Positions 62,857-64,000 of a DNA stretch of 64,000 bases are shown here, one piece after another (within the stretch, counting starts at the first letter, position 1; every line of letters starts with the position of its first letter). The notes below the pieces were generated by a model that was not told where the DNA came from, did not search any database, and worked only from the letters and a program-made list of their open reading frames with translations. The translations under genes were made by a program, and so were the position numbers. The stretch spans positions 2,356,001 through 2,420,000 of the forward strand of contig NZ_CP032084.1 in the NCBI RefSeq assembly GCF_003600685.1, written 5' to 3'. This stretch comes from Achromobacter sp. B7 (lineage in GTDB: Bacteria > Pseudomonadota > Gammaproteobacteria > Burkholderiales > Burkholderiaceae_B).

Positions 62857-64000
62857 ATGAAGAAGCGACTCCGTTTTTACGTCTTGTGGTCATTCCTGCT
62901 GATCGTGATCGCCGCCGCCGCAGCGGTTGGCGCCGCCTGGAGCTGGATGCATCGACCCATGCATCTACCCGCCGACAGAATCGACTTTGTGGTGGACCCG
63001 GGCAGTAGCCCGCGCACGGTCGCGCGCGCGCTGAACGCCGTGGGCGTGCCCATCTGGGAGCCCGGTTTTGTCTGGATGGCGCGCCTGTCCGAGCAGGACA
63101 AACTGCTGAAGGCCGGCGGCTATCAGGCCATCAATGGCGACTCGCCCTGGCAACTGCTGGAACGCATGGCGCGGGGCGACATGACCCAGCGCCAGATCAC
63201 CTTTCTTGAGGGCTGGACGTTCCGCCAGATCCGCCAGGCGCTGCGCGAGCACCCCGACGTCAAGCAGACGCTGGGCGAAGTCAGCGACGAAGAGTTGATG
63301 ACGCGCCTGGGTTCCGATATCAAGCACCCCGAAGGGCTGTTCTTTCCCGACACCTACATCTTTACCCCGGGCAGCACCGACTACGACCTGCTGCGCCGTT
63401 CCTATCAGGAAGGCCAGCGCATTTTGCAGGACACCTGGGCCAAGCGGCAGGCGGACCTGCCCGTGGCCACGCCTTACGAGGCCCTGGTGCTGGCGTCCAT
63501 CATCGAAAAGGAAACGGGGCACGGGCCGGACCGCCGCCGTGTGTCCGGCGTGTTCACCAACCGCCTGAAGATCGGCATGCTGTTGCAAACCGACCCCACT
63601 GTGATCTACGGCATGGGCGACGCCTACCAGGGCCGTATCCGCAAGCGTGATTTGCAGACCGATACGCCGTGGAATACCTACACGCGACCCGGCCTGCCGC
63701 CCACGCCCATCGCGGCGGCGGGCAGGGCGGCGCTGCTGGCGGCGGTGCAGCCCGAGCAACACAAGTATCTGTTCTTCGTGTCGCGCGGCAATGGCACCAG
63801 CGAATTTTCCGAGAACCTGTCCGGCCACAATCGCAACGTGTCGCGCTACATCCTGGGCCAGGGCGCCCGCCCGACCCCGACCCCGACCCCGACGCCTACG
63901 CCGAGCCCCGCGTTGACGCCCGCGACCCCCCCGGCCACCGCGCCCGTCACCGTGCCGGACGGCCCCGGCGCGGCGACGGACTCCGAAACCGACACACCTG
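62857..64000 (+). CDS. mltG: Endolytic murein transglycosylase MltG (cut by window edge)
   Basis: MltG cuts nascent glycan strands and sets their length. The frame starts MKKRLRFYVLWSFLL with a single transmembrane helix (about 10-30), has a LysM-like region and the YceG domain with GLFFPDTYIF, LASIIEKETG (catalytic Glu near 217), QTDPTVIYG and RPGLPPTPIAAAG. The family core ends near residue 333 (SRGNGTSEFSENLSGHNRNV). After that the frame continues as a Pro/Thr repeat tail to the window edge, with no stop seen. Confidence 0.95.
   Translation, partial: MKKRLRFYVLWSFLLIVIAAAAAVGAAWSWMHRPMHLPADRIDFVVDPGSSPRTVARALNAVGVPIWEPGFVWMARLSEQDKLLKAGGYQAINGDSPWQLLERMARGDMTQRQITFLEGWTFRQIRQALREHPDVKQTLGEVSDEELMTRLGSDIKHPEGLFFPDTYIFTPGSTDYDLLRRSYQEGQRILQDTWAKRQADLPVATPYEALVLASIIEKETGHGPDRRRVSGVFTNRLKIGMLLQTDPTVIYGMGDAYQGRIRKRDLQTDTPWNTYTRPGLPPTPIAAAGRAALLAAVQPEQHKYLFFVSRGNGTSEFSENLSGHNRNVSRYILGQGARPTPTPTPTPTPSPALTPATPPATAPVTVPDGPGAATDSETDTP

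Overview
The window is chromosomal DNA of a GC-rich betaproteobacterium (order Burkholderiales). The gene families and their order point to the Alcaligenaceae, most likely Achromobacter or a close Bordetella relative: fliE divergent from fliFGHIJK, folC-dedD-cvpA-purF, glnD-map-rpsB-tsf-pyrH-frr-uppS-cdsA-dxr-rseP-bamA-skp-lpxD-fabZ-lpxA-lpxB-rnhB, smpB divergent from ratA-rnfH, and a Bug-type tripartite-tricarboxylate binding protein beside a class III CoA-transferase. The genus call is an inference from families and synteny, not from a database search. I see no rRNA, tRNA, insertion sequence, prophage or CRISPR array.

Layout. 1-12 kb is a flagellar block. fliK (cut by the left edge), fliJ, fliI, fliH, fliG and fliF form an overlapping leftward operon. 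fliE is divergent. A second leftward operon holds flaG, fliD, fliS, fliT, a FliK-like gene, an FlhB C-terminal-domain gene and a ycgR-like PilZ gene. 12-16.8 kb is a small catabolic island: an IclR regulator facing an acyl-CoA dehydrogenase / CoA-transferase / Bug receptor / cupin operon. 16.9-21.2 kb is folC-dedD-cvpA-purF. 21.2-25.7 kb, leftward, is marC, dsbB, ygjP, then a FadR/LldR-type regulator translationally coupled to a D-lactate dehydrogenase gene. 25.8-29.2 kb is glnD and map. After an 840-bp gene-free stretch, 30-45.8 kb is the conserved translation / isoprenoid / envelope / lipid A block. 46-55 kb holds two lipoproteins, ppsR and ppsA, an Ada-like repair protein, a glutamine amidotransferase, nfeD-qmcA and a diguanylate cyclase. 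55-64 kb holds smpB, ratA-rnfH, a valine-catabolism set (acyl-CoA dehydrogenase, hydroxyisobutyryl-CoA hydrolase-like, mmsB, thioesterase), a VIT/CCC1 transporter, ygfZ and mltG (cut by the right edge).

How the genes work together. The flagellar genes build the MS ring, export ATPase, hook-length control and filament cap. The central block couples ribosome biogenesis and ribosome recycling to UMP kinase, undecaprenyl and phospholipid precursors, outer-membrane protein assembly and lipid A synthesis. The valine set would convert isobutyryl-CoA to methylmalonate semialdehyde, except that a separate methacrylyl-CoA hydratase is not obvious here.

The gene content is mostly conventional. The unusual signal is in the gaps and gene edges: many independent short tandem arrays with units of 6 to 23 bp. 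Several contain a stop codon or lie in a translation-initiation region (fliE, rnfH, the VIT gene, the ygfZ end, smpB, mmsB, ada, map upstream, downstream of the SpoU methylase). The best regulatory finding is a pair of near-identical LldR/PdhR-like palindromes flanking the promoter region of the regulator-dld operon.
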